The notes beneath the pieces are model-generated. The model ran no database searches. It was not told where the DNA came from and saw nothing but the letters and a program-made list of their open reading frames with translations. Made by a program: the position numbers and the translations under genes. A DNA stretch of 64,000 nucleotides, taken from NCBI RefSeq assembly GCF_003944755.1, contig NZ_RWGU01000049.1, positions 62,001-126,000 on the forward strand. The letters are read 5' to 3'. The DNA is from Rhodovulum robiginosum. Its GTDB lineage: Bacteria; Pseudomonadota; Alphaproteobacteria; Rhodobacterales; Rhodobacteraceae. Positions 16,389 through 23,731 of the stretch are shown piece after piece. Position 1 is the stretch's first letter, and each line of letters opens with the position of its first letter.

Positions 16389-17726
16389 ATGACCCTCGCC
16401 TTCGCCCCCGAGCGGATCGAGACCTGGCCGCTTGCGCGCCTGCAGCCCTACGCGAAGAACGCGAAGGTGCACGGGCCCGACCAGGTCGCGAAGCTCGCCG
16501 CCAGCATGGCCGAGTTCGGCTGGACCGTGCCGTGCCTCGTCGGCGAGGACGGCGAGCTGATCGCGGGCCACGGCCGGGTGCTGGCGGCCGAGCAGCTCGG
16601 GCTGACCGAGGCGCCGGTTATCGTGCTCGGCCACCTGACCGAGGCGCAGCGGCGCGCCTACCGCATCGCCGACAACAAGCTCACGGAACTCGGCAGCTGG
16701 GACGAGGCGCTTCTCTCGGCCGAGCTGCAGGACCTTCTCGCGGACGACTACGACCTGTCGCTGGTCGGCTTCTCCGATGGCGAGCTCGACAAGCTCCTGG
16801 CTTTCGATCCGGACGGGGGCGGTGACGAAGAAGGTGGCGCCAGGGGCTCCGTGCCGCCGGTGACCATCCCCGAACCGCCGCGCAATCCGGCTTCGCGGAC
16901 GGGCGACCTGTGGATCCTAGGCGACCACCGGCTGCTCTGCGGCGACAGCACCAGCGCTGCCGATGTGCGCCGCCTGATGAATGGCGAGCGGGCGATCCTG
17001 TTCGCGACCGATCCGCCGTATCTCGTCGACTACGACGGCTCGAACCATCCGACCCGCAACAAGGATTGGTCCGCGTCCTATGGCACAACTTGGGACGACT
17101 CCTCGCAGGGCGCGGAGCTCTACGACGGCTTCATCGCTGCGGCGGTCGCCGAGGCCATCGCCGAAGACGCCGCCTGGTACTGCTGGCACGCCTCGCGCCG
17201 CCAGGCGATGCTGGAGGCTTGCTGGGAAAAGGCGGGCGCCTTCGTCCATCAGCAGATTATCTGGGTGAAGGACCGCGGGGTTCTGACCCGGTCGCATTAC
17301 CTGTGGAAACACGAGCCCTGCTTCATGGGCTGGCGCCGTCCGAACCGTCCGCCGAAGGTGGCCGAGCAGACGCTGCCCTCGACGTGGGAGATGCCGTCCT
17401 TCGCAAAGGATGAACGCCCCGACCATCCGACGCCGAAACCGCTCGACGCCTTCGGCATCCCGATGCGCCAGCACGTCGCCCGCGGCGGCCTCTGCTACGA
17501 GCCGTTCTCGGGTTCCGGGTCGCAGATCATGGCGGGCGAGGCAAACGGCCGCCGCGTCTTCGCGATGGAAATCAGCCCGGCTTACGTCGATGTCGCCGTG
17601 GAGCGCTGGCAGGCCGAGACCGGCCGCGACGCGATCCTCGACGGTGACGGCCGAACCTTCGCCGAGGTGAAGGCCGAGCGGCTGGGCGAGACCCCGGCCG
17701 CGGCCGAGGGGGCCCACGCGGCCTGA
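16389..17726 (+). CDS. ParB-like domain fused to beta-class DNA methyltransferase
   Basis: A 445-residue fusion. Residues 10-110 are a ParB/sulfiredoxin-like domain (RLQPYAKNAKVHGPDQVAKL, GELIAGHGRVLAAEQLG, RIADNKLTELGSWDE). The methyltransferase follows with catalytic motif DPPY near residue 207 (ATDPPYLVDYDG) and the SAM-binding FSGSGSQ near residue 373, so the motif order IV then I indicates an N4-cytosine or N6-adenine enzyme. Such ParB-MTase fusions are common in phages and probably protect DNA from host restriction. It is transcribed together with the C5 methyltransferase just 4 bp downstream. Confidence 0.92.
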   Translation: MTLAFAPERIETWPLARLQPYAKNAKVHGPDQVAKLAASMAEFGWTVPCLVGEDGELIAGHGRVLAAEQLGLTEAPVIVLGHLTEAQRRAYRIADNKLTELGSWDEALLSAELQDLLADDYDLSLVGFSDGELDKLLAFDPDGGGDEEGGARGSVPPVTIPEPPRNPASRTGDLWILGDHRLLCGDSTSAADVRRLMNGERAILFATDPPYLVDYDGSNHPTRNKDWSASYGTTWDDSSQGAELYDGFIAAAVAEAIAEDAAWYCWHASRRQAMLEACWEKAGAFVHQQIIWVKDRGVLTRSHYLWKHEPCFMGWRRPNRPPKVAEQTLPSTWEMPSFAKDERPDHPTPKPLDAFGIPMRQHVARGGLCYEPFSGSGSQIMAGEANGRRVFAMEISPAYVDVAVERWQAETGRDAILDGDGRTFAEVKAERLGETPAAAEGAHAA

Positions 17727-17730
17727 CGAC

Positions 17731-18753
17731 GTGGATGGCGTGGCTCTACCTTCCTCCGGCCTGCCTGCCGGAACCGGCGACACGTGCCTCTTCGGCCTCT
17801 CGCTCTGCTCCGGCGCCGGCGGGCTCGATCTCGGGCTGCACCTCGCATGCCCCGGATATCGCACTGTGGGTCACGTCGAGCGGGACGCCTACGCCGCGGC
17901 GGTCCTCGTGGCGCGGATGGAAGACCCGGCCCTGGATCCGGCACCTGTCTGGGACGACGTTGCCACCTTCGACGGCTGCCCGTGGCACGGCGCGGTGGAC
18001 ATCGTTACTGCGGGCTATCCGTGCCAGCCATTCTCCGTCGCGGGCAAGCGTCGGGGCGCGGACGACCCGCGCCACCTCTGGCCGCATGTCGCCCGCATCA
18101 TCGGCGAAGTGGAGCCACCGTTCGTCTTCCTCGAGAATGTCGCCCATCATCTCCGCCTCGGCTTCCCCGAAGTCGCCAGCGGACTGGTCGGCATGGGCTA
18201 CAAGCTTGCGGCAGGCCTATTCACGGCGGCGGAAGTCGGTGCGCCCCACCGGCGCGAGCGGCTCTTCATCCTCGCCCACCGCGAGCGCGACCACCTGGCC
18301 GACCCCGCGCGCCTGCTCTGGGACGCGGTCGAGCGGCGGGAACCGGACCGAGATGATGCGGCTCTGGCCGACGCCGCTGGCCGGCGACAGCAAGGGCACG
18401 CGGAACCGGACGTGCAATCGCAGCGAGACGGCGCGCCCGCGCAACGACGGGACGACGCTCAGCGATGCGACGCGAATGTGGATGACGCCGACGGCGCGGG
18501 ATCACAAGGACGGGGCGACGAGCCTCGCGAACACGCCGGTGAACGGGCTGCTTGGCCGCCAGGTCCTGGTGACGCCGATGGCTGGCGGGAGTTCCTGCGA
18601 CACGCCCCGGACATTGAACCCGCTGTTCGTCGAGGCGCTGATGGGCTGGCCCACCGGGTGGACCGGCTTCGGCTCTGTGGCAACGGAGTGGTCCCGCTGG
18701 TCGCGGCGCATGCGCTCCGAACTCTCGCAGCTGAACTGCTGGCCGATGGATGA
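17731..18753 (+). CDS. DNA (cytosine-5) methyltransferase
   Basis: A 340-residue enzyme from GTG 17731. The C5-MTase motifs are in order: I LSLCSGAGGLDLGL, IV TAGYPCQPFSVAGKR with the nucleophilic Cys, VI FVFLENVAHH, VIII GAPHRRERLFILA and X LRLCGNGVVPLVAAHALR. Residues about 205-300 (QRDGAPAQRRDDAQRCDAN) are low in complexity and coincide with a second, family-like reading frame. It methylates cytosine at an unknown site and, as a phage enzyme, probably evades host restriction. Confidence 0.9.
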   Translation: MDGVALPSSGLPAGTGDTCLFGLSLCSGAGGLDLGLHLACPGYRTVGHVERDAYAAAVLVARMEDPALDPAPVWDDVATFDGCPWHGAVDIVTAGYPCQPFSVAGKRRGADDPRHLWPHVARIIGEVEPPFVFLENVAHHLRLGFPEVASGLVGMGYKLAAGLFTAAEVGAPHRRERLFILAHRERDHLADPARLLWDAVERREPDRDDAALADAAGRRQQGHAEPDVQSQRDGAPAQRRDDAQRCDANVDDADGAGSQGRGDEPREHAGERAAWPPGPGDADGWREFLRHAPDIEPAVRRGADGLAHRVDRLRLCGNGVVPLVAAHALRTLAAELLADG

Positions 18754-18766
18754 GGGGGCGGAGTGA
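18353..18766 (+). CDS. Overlapping reading frame with C5-methyltransferase-like WPTP/MGWP motifs
   Basis: A 137-residue frame in a different register inside the methyltransferase gene, starting at ATG 18353. It reads MMRLWPTPLAGDSKG, RMWMTPTARDHKDG, NTPVNGLLGRQV and TLNPLFVEALMGWPTGWTGF, motifs familiar from the variable C-terminal region of phage C5-methyltransferases. The downstream DUF7220-like gene starts at GTG 18763 overlapping this frame's stop (18764-18766) in the same GTGA/ATGA manner as other genes of the operon, whereas the methyltransferase stops 9 bp earlier. Both frames therefore seem to code. A diverged frameshift remnant is the alternative. Confidence 0.55.
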   Translation: MMRLWPTPLAGDSKGTRNRTCNRSETARPRNDGTTLSDATRMWMTPTARDHKDGATSLANTPVNGLLGRQVLVTPMAGGSSCDTPRTLNPLFVEALMGWPTGWTGFGSVATEWSRWSRRMRSELSQLNCWPMDEGAE

Positions 18767-18999
18767 AGCAGAGCCGGGCCATGTCGCTGGTCGAGGCGGT
18801 CGCCAACGTGGCGGTCGGGTATGGCGTCGCCGTCGTGACGCAGATCCTGATCTTCCCGGTCTTCGGGCTGCACACGACGCTGGCGCAGAACCTCAAGATG
18901 GGCGCGGTGTTCACGGTGGTGAGTATCGCGCGTTCCTTCGCCCTGCGGCGGCTGTTCGAAGCGATCCGGGTCGCGTCGAGTAACGACCGACCCAACTAG
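18763..18999 (+). CDS. Small inner-membrane protein (DUF7220-like)
   Basis: A 78-residue protein with two predicted membrane helices: ANVAVGYGVAVVTQILIFPV and MGAVFTVVSIARSFALRRLF. The pattern (SxxEAxxNVxxGY ... QILIFPVFG ... SIARSFALRRLFE) matches a small membrane family common next to phage methyltransferases. GTG start overlapping the stop of the preceding overlapping frame. Function unknown; a role in superinfection exclusion or membrane stress is possible. Confidence 0.75.
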   Translation: MKQSRAMSLVEAVANVAVGYGVAVVTQILIFPVFGLHTTLAQNLKMGAVFTVVSIARSFALRRLFEAIRVASSNDRPN

Positions 19000-19069
19000 C
19001 GGAGAGCCAACGGTCGGTTTCGAAGTTGTCGCTATCCTTTTCAGTTCCTATGATTTCTCGAAGTGTAGG

Positions 19070-19891
19070 ATGGGCATGAGGAACCGTTTCCCGTCCAGGC
19101 CAATCGACGGGATCGAGATCTTGAAGGCTTCAGACGAGCAGACGACGAATTCCGACACCTTGCCGGATGGCCTCGAGGCCCTTCGGCGGGAACTGAGCCT
19201 CTCGGACGTGATGGGCCTGATCGAGCGCACCGCGCGATGGGTCGACCCGACGACGTTCGAGTATCTGCCGGTCTGGTACCCGGAGCATGCGCGACGCGCG
19301 CTGTTCTACAAGGCCAACTGGTCCGAACCGCAGATGAACCGAAACCGACAGACCGGCGTCAGCATCCACAAGTCCGAAGGAAACGTGCATGCGAACAAGG
19401 CGCTGACGCTTGCTCTCGGCCTTCGGGCTGGAGAACGACCGAATTGGTCATGCTGCCACATCTGGGGCGTCGACGACGCGTTCTACCAAGTCAGCAACGC
19501 AGTGGTTCAGGACCGACGCTTCTTCTCCTGCGTCGCGAATATGGTCCTGCTGCCGACGCCTCTGAAGGCGTTCACGGACGTCATGACCGACGTAAAGATG
19601 ATGCTTCGCGTCTGTGCGCTGCACCTCTACGGCTGGTCCTGCGACCACGACGACGTAGCGGACATCGCGGATCAGGTCGCCGACTGGGCGAATTGGGACG
19701 CCTATCCGGAAAGCTGGCCCAAACCGGGTCGGACGACGCTCCCGCTGGGCACGGCCAAGTTCTCGCCTCGGATCAAGGCGGCTGCAGACCGCAGGAAGGC
19801 CGCCATTCGTAAAGATCTAGCATCCGCTGGTCCGCACTATCCGCGGGAAGAGGTCCGCAAGGTGCTCGGTTATTGGAACATCTCGCTCTGA
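19070..19891 (+). CDS. Unknown protein beside the methyltransferases, possible HNH-like nuclease
   Basis: A 273-residue protein. The central region KSEGNVHANKALTLALG, ERPNWSCCHIWGVDDAFYQV and FFSCVANMVLLPTPLKAF has the layout of a beta-beta-alpha/HNH site: paired Cys-His, then a conserved Asn-rich ANMVLLP. A restriction-type or homing nuclease would fit the two methyltransferases upstream, but the catalytic residues cannot be assigned with confidence. There is a 70-bp gap before it, and no stop-start overlap, so it may have its own promoter. Confidence 0.5.
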   Translation: MGMRNRFPSRPIDGIEILKASDEQTTNSDTLPDGLEALRRELSLSDVMGLIERTARWVDPTTFEYLPVWYPEHARRALFYKANWSEPQMNRNRQTGVSIHKSEGNVHANKALTLALGLRAGERPNWSCCHIWGVDDAFYQVSNAVVQDRRFFSCVANMVLLPTPLKAFTDVMTDVKMMLRVCALHLYGWSCDHDDVADIADQVADWANWDAYPESWPKPGRTTLPLGTAKFSPRIKAAADRRKAAIRKDLASAGPHYPREEVRKVLGYWNISL

Positions 19892-19900
19892 GAGAAGGAA

Positions 19901-19926
19901 GCCGCCGCCCCAAGCGGGACGGCGGC
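19901..19926. terminator. GC-rich hairpin between convergent genes
   Basis: GCCGCCG (19901-19907) pairs with CGGCGGC (19920-19926) across a 12-nt loop. It lies between the convergent genes ending at 19891 and 19951. No U-tract follows, so this is a possible bidirectional terminator or only a stable RNA end. Confidence 0.4.
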
Positions 19927-19950
19927 ATCGGACGGTGGTGTTCTGCGGCT

Positions 19951-20538
19951 CTAGTCGCTGGGCAGGCTGTAGACCCGACCGCGGCCCTCGACCTTCTCCG
20001 AGGTGACTTCGAGCCCGAGCTTCTTCTTGAGCGCGCCGGCAAAGGCGCCTCGGACCGTGTGCGGTTGCCAGCCCGTTTCGGCAACGATCTCGTCGATGGT
20101 CGCGCCGCCCCCGGCGCGGAGCATCTCGATCAGCTTGGCCTGCTTGGTGCCCATGCGCGGTGTGCGCGCCTTGGGCGCGGGATCGGCTTCGGCGGGCGCG
20201 TCCTGCGAGGCCTCCGCATTCGGCGCTTCGTCGGCGCCCGTGGGCGCGCTGTCGCCGCTCTCCGGCTCGACGCCGATGGCGGCGAGGCCCGCATTCGTGA
20301 TGTGCAGGAGGATGGCGTTGCCGTCCTCGTTGTTGCGCCAGATGCGGTTGAGGGCGGCGTCAGCCTTGGTCTGGCTGTCCGTCGTCGTCTCGACGATCAG
20401 TTTGCGGGAGAGCAGCGCGCCGACCACCTTGGCGGCGGCGCCGCCGCGGAGGGAGCCGGGAAGCGGCAGGACGTTGCGGTCCTCGCGCTGCGCGGCGGCG
20501 CTGAGGATCACGAGCTGGGTGTCGGAAAGCTTGGTCAT
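19951..20538 (-). CDS. DUF3489 family protein
   Basis: A 195-residue protein. The N-terminal part (KLSDTQLVILSAAAQREDRN, LPGSLRGGAAAKVVGALLSR) and the C-terminal KQAKLIEMLRAGGGATIDEI, AETGWQPHTVRGAFAGALKK motif identify DUF3489, a winged-helix-like domain. The two halves are joined by an acidic Ala/Pro linker. Common in alphaproteobacterial prophages and plasmids; probably a DNA-binding regulator. Lies leftward, opposite to the structural operon. Confidence 0.85.
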   Translation of the reverse strand: MTKLSDTQLVILSAAAQREDRNVLPLPGSLRGGAAAKVVGALLSRKLIVETTTDSQTKADAALNRIWRNNEDGNAILLHITNAGLAAIGVEPESGDSAPTGADEAPNAEASQDAPAEADPAPKARTPRMGTKQAKLIEMLRAGGGATIDEIVAETGWQPHTVRGAFAGALKKKLGLEVTSEKVEGRGRVYSLPSD

Positions 20539-20632
20539 CTGGGGTCTCCGGTTTCGGGGCCGCGACCGTCGCGACCCTCCTACGACCCCGAGCCGCGCGT
20601 CGGCGCGGCGGGAGTTCCGGCTGGGCCGGAGA

Positions 20633-20905
20633 TCAGTCGGCGTGCTCGCCCTCGCCGAAGGCGCTGTCGGTGATGCGCTTCAGGAGGCTGGCGTAGTGTT
20701 CGAGGGTGCCGACATGGCCCCAGTTCACCTCATCGGGGTGAGCGTTGAAGTGGTCGTCGCTGAGCGCCTGAAGGCGGGCGAGCATCTCGTCGATCTCGGC
20801 TTTCTTGCCGATGAAGGCATTCAGGGCTGCGTCCTTGTTCCGGCGCGCTTTCTCGGCGCGGAGTTCGTGGCGCGGGGTCGTGATCGGGTTCAGGCGGGTG
20901 GTCAT
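20633..20905 (-). CDS. Small conserved phage protein
   Basis: A 90-residue protein starting MTTRLNPITTPRHELRAEKA, largely helical (DAALNAFIGKKAEIDEMLAR, HYASLLKRITDSAFGEGE). It lies upstream of the DUF3489 gene on the same strand, and the two likely share a transcript. Proteins of this pattern precede DUF3489 genes in related prophages as I know them. Function unknown. Confidence 0.65.
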   Translation of the reverse strand: MTTRLNPITTPRHELRAEKARRNKDAALNAFIGKKAEIDEMLARLQALSDDHFNAHPDEVNWGHVGTLEHYASLLKRITDSAFGEGEHAD

Positions 20906-21015
20906 CGTGTTGCCTCCGGGTGAGTTGCATCGTCCTTGTGATCGGACGTTCGCTCCACGCGCCCGGCTTATCAACTCGATAAGCGCCTGACTTTGAATGA
21001 TAATCGGGGCTGGCG

Positions 21016-21573
21016 ATGCAGGGCATGAGCGAGCGCCAGTACGCCGCCCATGTCGGGCTGTCGCGCGGCGCAATCCAGAAGGCGAAGGCCGCCGGCCGGC
21101 TCGTCCTGCACGAGGATGGCAGCATCGACGCCGCGGCCTCGGACCGGCTGCGGGCGGAGGCGACCGACCCTTCCAAGACCAGGACGGCACCCGCGCCGAA
21201 GCTGAAGCCGGTGCCAGAGGCGGCGGTCTCGGCGGTCGGCGACACGCTGAAGGAACAGGGGATCGCCGCACCCGCAACGGGCGGCGGGACAACGTTCCTG
21301 CAGGCGAAGACGGCGCATGAGGTGCTGAAGGCGCAGGAGCGGCGCATCCGGCTCGCCAAGCTGAAGGGCGAACTGGTTGATCGCGACCGCGCCACGGCGC
21401 TGGTCTTCCGGCTCGCGCGCGAGGAACGCGATGCGTGGGTCAACTGGCCGGCGCGGGTGGCTGCGCTGATGGCGGCGGAGTTGGGAACGGAGACGGCGGC
21501 CATGCAGAAGGTTCTGGAGGCCCATGTCCGCGCCCATCTCGAGGAACTCGCCCAGCCCCGGATCGCCCTCTGA
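21016..21573 (+). CDS. Terminase small subunit (DNA packaging protein)
   Basis: A 185-residue protein. The N-terminal SERQYAAHVGLSRGAIQKAK is a Nu1-type winged HTH reading DNA. It is followed by a linker and a helical oligomerisation region (FLQAKTAHEVLKAQERRIRL, LVDRDRATALVFRLAREERD). Position directly before, and overlapping by 50 bp, the large-terminase gene supports the call. It recognises the packaging site and recruits the large subunit. Confidence 0.88.
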   Translation: MQGMSERQYAAHVGLSRGAIQKAKAAGRLVLHEDGSIDAAASDRLRAEATDPSKTRTAPAPKLKPVPEAAVSAVGDTLKEQGIAAPATGGGTTFLQAKTAHEVLKAQERRIRLAKLKGELVDRDRATALVFRLAREERDAWVNWPARVAALMAAELGTETAAMQKVLEAHVRAHLEELAQPRIAL

Positions 21574-22150
21574 GGATATCGGGGCCTTTGACGGGGCGGA
21601 GGCGCTGCTCCGGGCCTGGGGCCGCGGGCTCACGCCCGACCCCTGGCTGACCGTCTCGGAATGGTCGGACACGCATCGCTGGCTGAGCTCGCGCGCGAGC
21701 GCCGAGCCCGGCCGGTACCGGACCGAGCGCACGCCCTACATGCGGGCGATCATGGACGCGCTCTCGCCCGGCGATCCGACGCAGCGGGTGGTGTTCATGA
21801 AGGCCGCGCAGGTCGGCGCGACTGAGGCCGGCAACAACTGGATCGGCTTCGTGATCCACCACGCGCCGGGCCCGATGCTCGCCGTCCAGCCGACGGTGGA
21901 GCTGGCCAAGCGGAACTCGCGCCAGCGGATCGACCCGCTGATCGAGGAAAGCCCGGCGCTGAAGGAGCGCGTCCGCCCGGCGCGGGCGCGCGACAGCGGC
22001 AACACGCAGCTGTCGAAGGATTTCCCCGGCGGCGTCTTGGTGATGACCGGCGCCAACTCGGCGGTGGGGCTGCGCTCGATGCCCGCCCGCTACGTCTTCC
22101 TCGACGAGGTCGATGCTTACCCGGCCGATCTCGGTTTACATCGGGCATAA
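21524..22150 (+). pseudogene. Terminase large subunit (GpA-type), N-terminal fragment
   Basis: 208 residues of a lambda GpA-type packaging ATPase: YMRAIMDALSPGDPTQRVVF, MKAAQVGATEAGNNWIGF (Walker A region), VQPTVELAKRNSRQRIDPL and Walker B YVFLDEVDAYPAD. After DAYPAD the frame runs into unrelated sequence and stops at 22150. The C-terminal nuclease half resumes near 22689 in a separate frame. A normal GpA continues for roughly 170 more residues between these points, so the middle of the protein is missing. Confidence 0.85.
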
Positions 22151-22198
22151 CAAACATTTATGTAAGCGCAAGCAGGTGATGCACTTGGAGATGTGATT

Positions 22199-22612
22199 AT
22201 GCGAACTTTAGTCTTGTCCTGCCTTTTGATCTTAATGATGCCGCTGGTCGCCGCCGCCAACGAGTTGCGCGGCACATGGTCCGGCTACTACTATTGCAGC
22301 CAAGGCCCAACTTCTTTTGATCTCATTCTTGACGGCGTTACAATTGACGATTGGTTGGTCGAGGGTGTGTTCAGCTTTTACGCTCATCCGAGCAATCCTG
22401 AGGTGCCATCTGGCCGTTTTAAGGTTCATGCGCTGATGACGGGTGAGGATGAGTTTATTGTTGTTCCGAAGGGGTGGATAGAAAGACCTGGGAGCTTCAA
22501 TCAAATTTATCTGATGGGTAGCCTCATTGAGCGCGGCAGTAAGATGAGGGGCCGAATTTATAGTGATCTTTTTCAACCTCTATCGTGTCCCGGCTTTCAG
22601 GCAACACGATAA
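22199..22612 (+). CDS. Secreted protein inserted in the terminase gene
   Basis: A 137-residue protein with a clear signal peptide (MRTLVLSCLLILMMPLVAAA, cut before NELRG). The mature part is beta-rich (RGTWSGYYYCSQGPTSFDLI, GWIERPGSFNQIYLMGSLIE), with two cysteines that could form a disulphide. Its base composition is clearly more AT-rich than the flanking phage genes. GGAG precedes ATG 22199 by about 8 bp. It sits exactly where the middle of the large-terminase gene should be. Function unknown; a periplasmic moron (host fitness or superinfection exclusion) is possible. Confidence 0.7.
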   Translation: MRTLVLSCLLILMMPLVAAANELRGTWSGYYYCSQGPTSFDLILDGVTIDDWLVEGVFSFYAHPSNPEVPSGRFKVHALMTGEDEFIVVPKGWIERPGSFNQIYLMGSLIERGSKMRGRIYSDLFQPLSCPGFQATR

Positions 22613-22688
22613 AGGCATCTGCAAAACCGTTTCGATCGAAAGCATTCTACAATGCTGGGCGGCAGCGAGAACCGTTGAGGGAGCACTT

Positions 22689-23522
22689 GCCGCTGGTCTG
22701 TTCCTGACCGCCGGCGCCGATGTGCAGAAGGACCGGATCGAGGTCGGTGTCTGGGCCTGGGGCCGCGGCCTCGAAAGCTGGCTCGTCGATCATGTCGTGA
22801 TCGAGGGCGGGCCGGCGCAACCCGACGCGTGGGCCGCGCTGACCGATCTGCTTGGCCGCAGCTGGCGCCATGCGGGCGGCGCGGAGCTGGGCCTCGCCCG
22901 GCTCGCCATCGACACCGGCTACGAGACGGCGGCGGTCTATGGCTGGGCCCGCTCGGTCGGCTTCGCGCTGGTGGCGCCGGTCAAGGGGCTCGAGGGCTTC
23001 AACCGTTCAAGTCCGGTCTCAGGCCCGACCTTCGTCGACGCCACCGCGGGCGGGAAACGCCTGCGCCGCGGCGCGCGGCTCTGGACCGTGGCGACATCGA
23101 CCTTCAAGGCCGAGACCTATCGTTTCCTGCGGCTGGCACGGCCGACGACCGAGGAACTGGAGGCCGGCGCGGCGTTCCCGCCCGGCACGGCGCATCTGCC
23201 CGGCTGGGCCGACACGGAGTGGATCCGGCAGCTGACGGCCGAACAACTCGTGACGGTGCGCAACCGGCGCGGCTTCGCCAAGCTCGAATGGCAGAAGCTC
23301 CGCGAGCGCAACGAGGCGCTGGACTGCCGGGTCTATGCCCGCGCCGCCGCCTGGATCGCCGGCGCGGATCGCTGGCCCGAGGCGACATGGGCCGATCTCG
23401 AGGCGCAACTCGGCGTGCCGAGTGGGATGGACAGCCCGGCCGGCCTGATCGGTCGCTCTGATGCGGGCACGCAAGGCAAGCGCCGCTCCGACTGGCTCGG
23501 ACGGCGGGAAGGATGGTTCTGA
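22689..23522 (+). pseudogene. Terminase large subunit (GpA-type), C-terminal nuclease fragment
   Basis: The frame resumes recognisably at GLFLTAGADVQKDRIEV, the first nuclease Asp motif of GpA terminases. It continues with VWAWGRGLESWLVDHVVIEG, RLAIDTGYETAAVYGWAR and LVTVRNRRGFAKLEWQKLRE to the natural C-terminus. There is no plausible start codon with ribosome-binding site at the junction. It cannot make a working terminase with the separated N-terminal half. Confidence 0.85.
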
Positions 23523-23524
23523 CG

Positions 23525-23731
23525 ATGGCCGACTGGACAGAGGCTGAACTCGCGGCGCTCCGGCGTGCATATGCGAGCGGGACGACGCGGGTGAGCTACG
23601 ACGGCAAGACGGTGGACTACGGCTCGGCCGAGGACCTGCTCGGGCGCATCCGCACCATCGAGCGCCAGATCGCCGGGACGACGGCACGGCCCATCGCCGG
23701 CTTCGCCGGCTTCTCGCGCGGGGACCGCTGA
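23525..23731 (+). CDS. gpW-like head-tail joining protein
   Basis: A 68-residue protein starting MADWTEAELAALRRAYASGT. It has the short helix, beta-hairpin (TRVSYDGKTVDYGSAEDLLG), helix (RIRTIERQIAG) layout of lambda gpW, which plugs the portal vertex after packaging. It lies between the terminase and portal genes as in lambda, and overlaps the portal start by 1 bp. Confidence 0.88.
   Translation: MADWTEAELAALRRAYASGTTRVSYDGKTVDYGSAEDLLGRIRTIERQIAGTTARPIAGFAGFSRGDR

Noticed and set aside
17735-18352. First part of the second frame inside the C5-methyltransferase gene as coding
   Set aside because: This stretch reads as low-complexity Arg/Ser/Pro sequence, while frame 1 holds all catalytic motifs; only the part from 18353 looks like protein.
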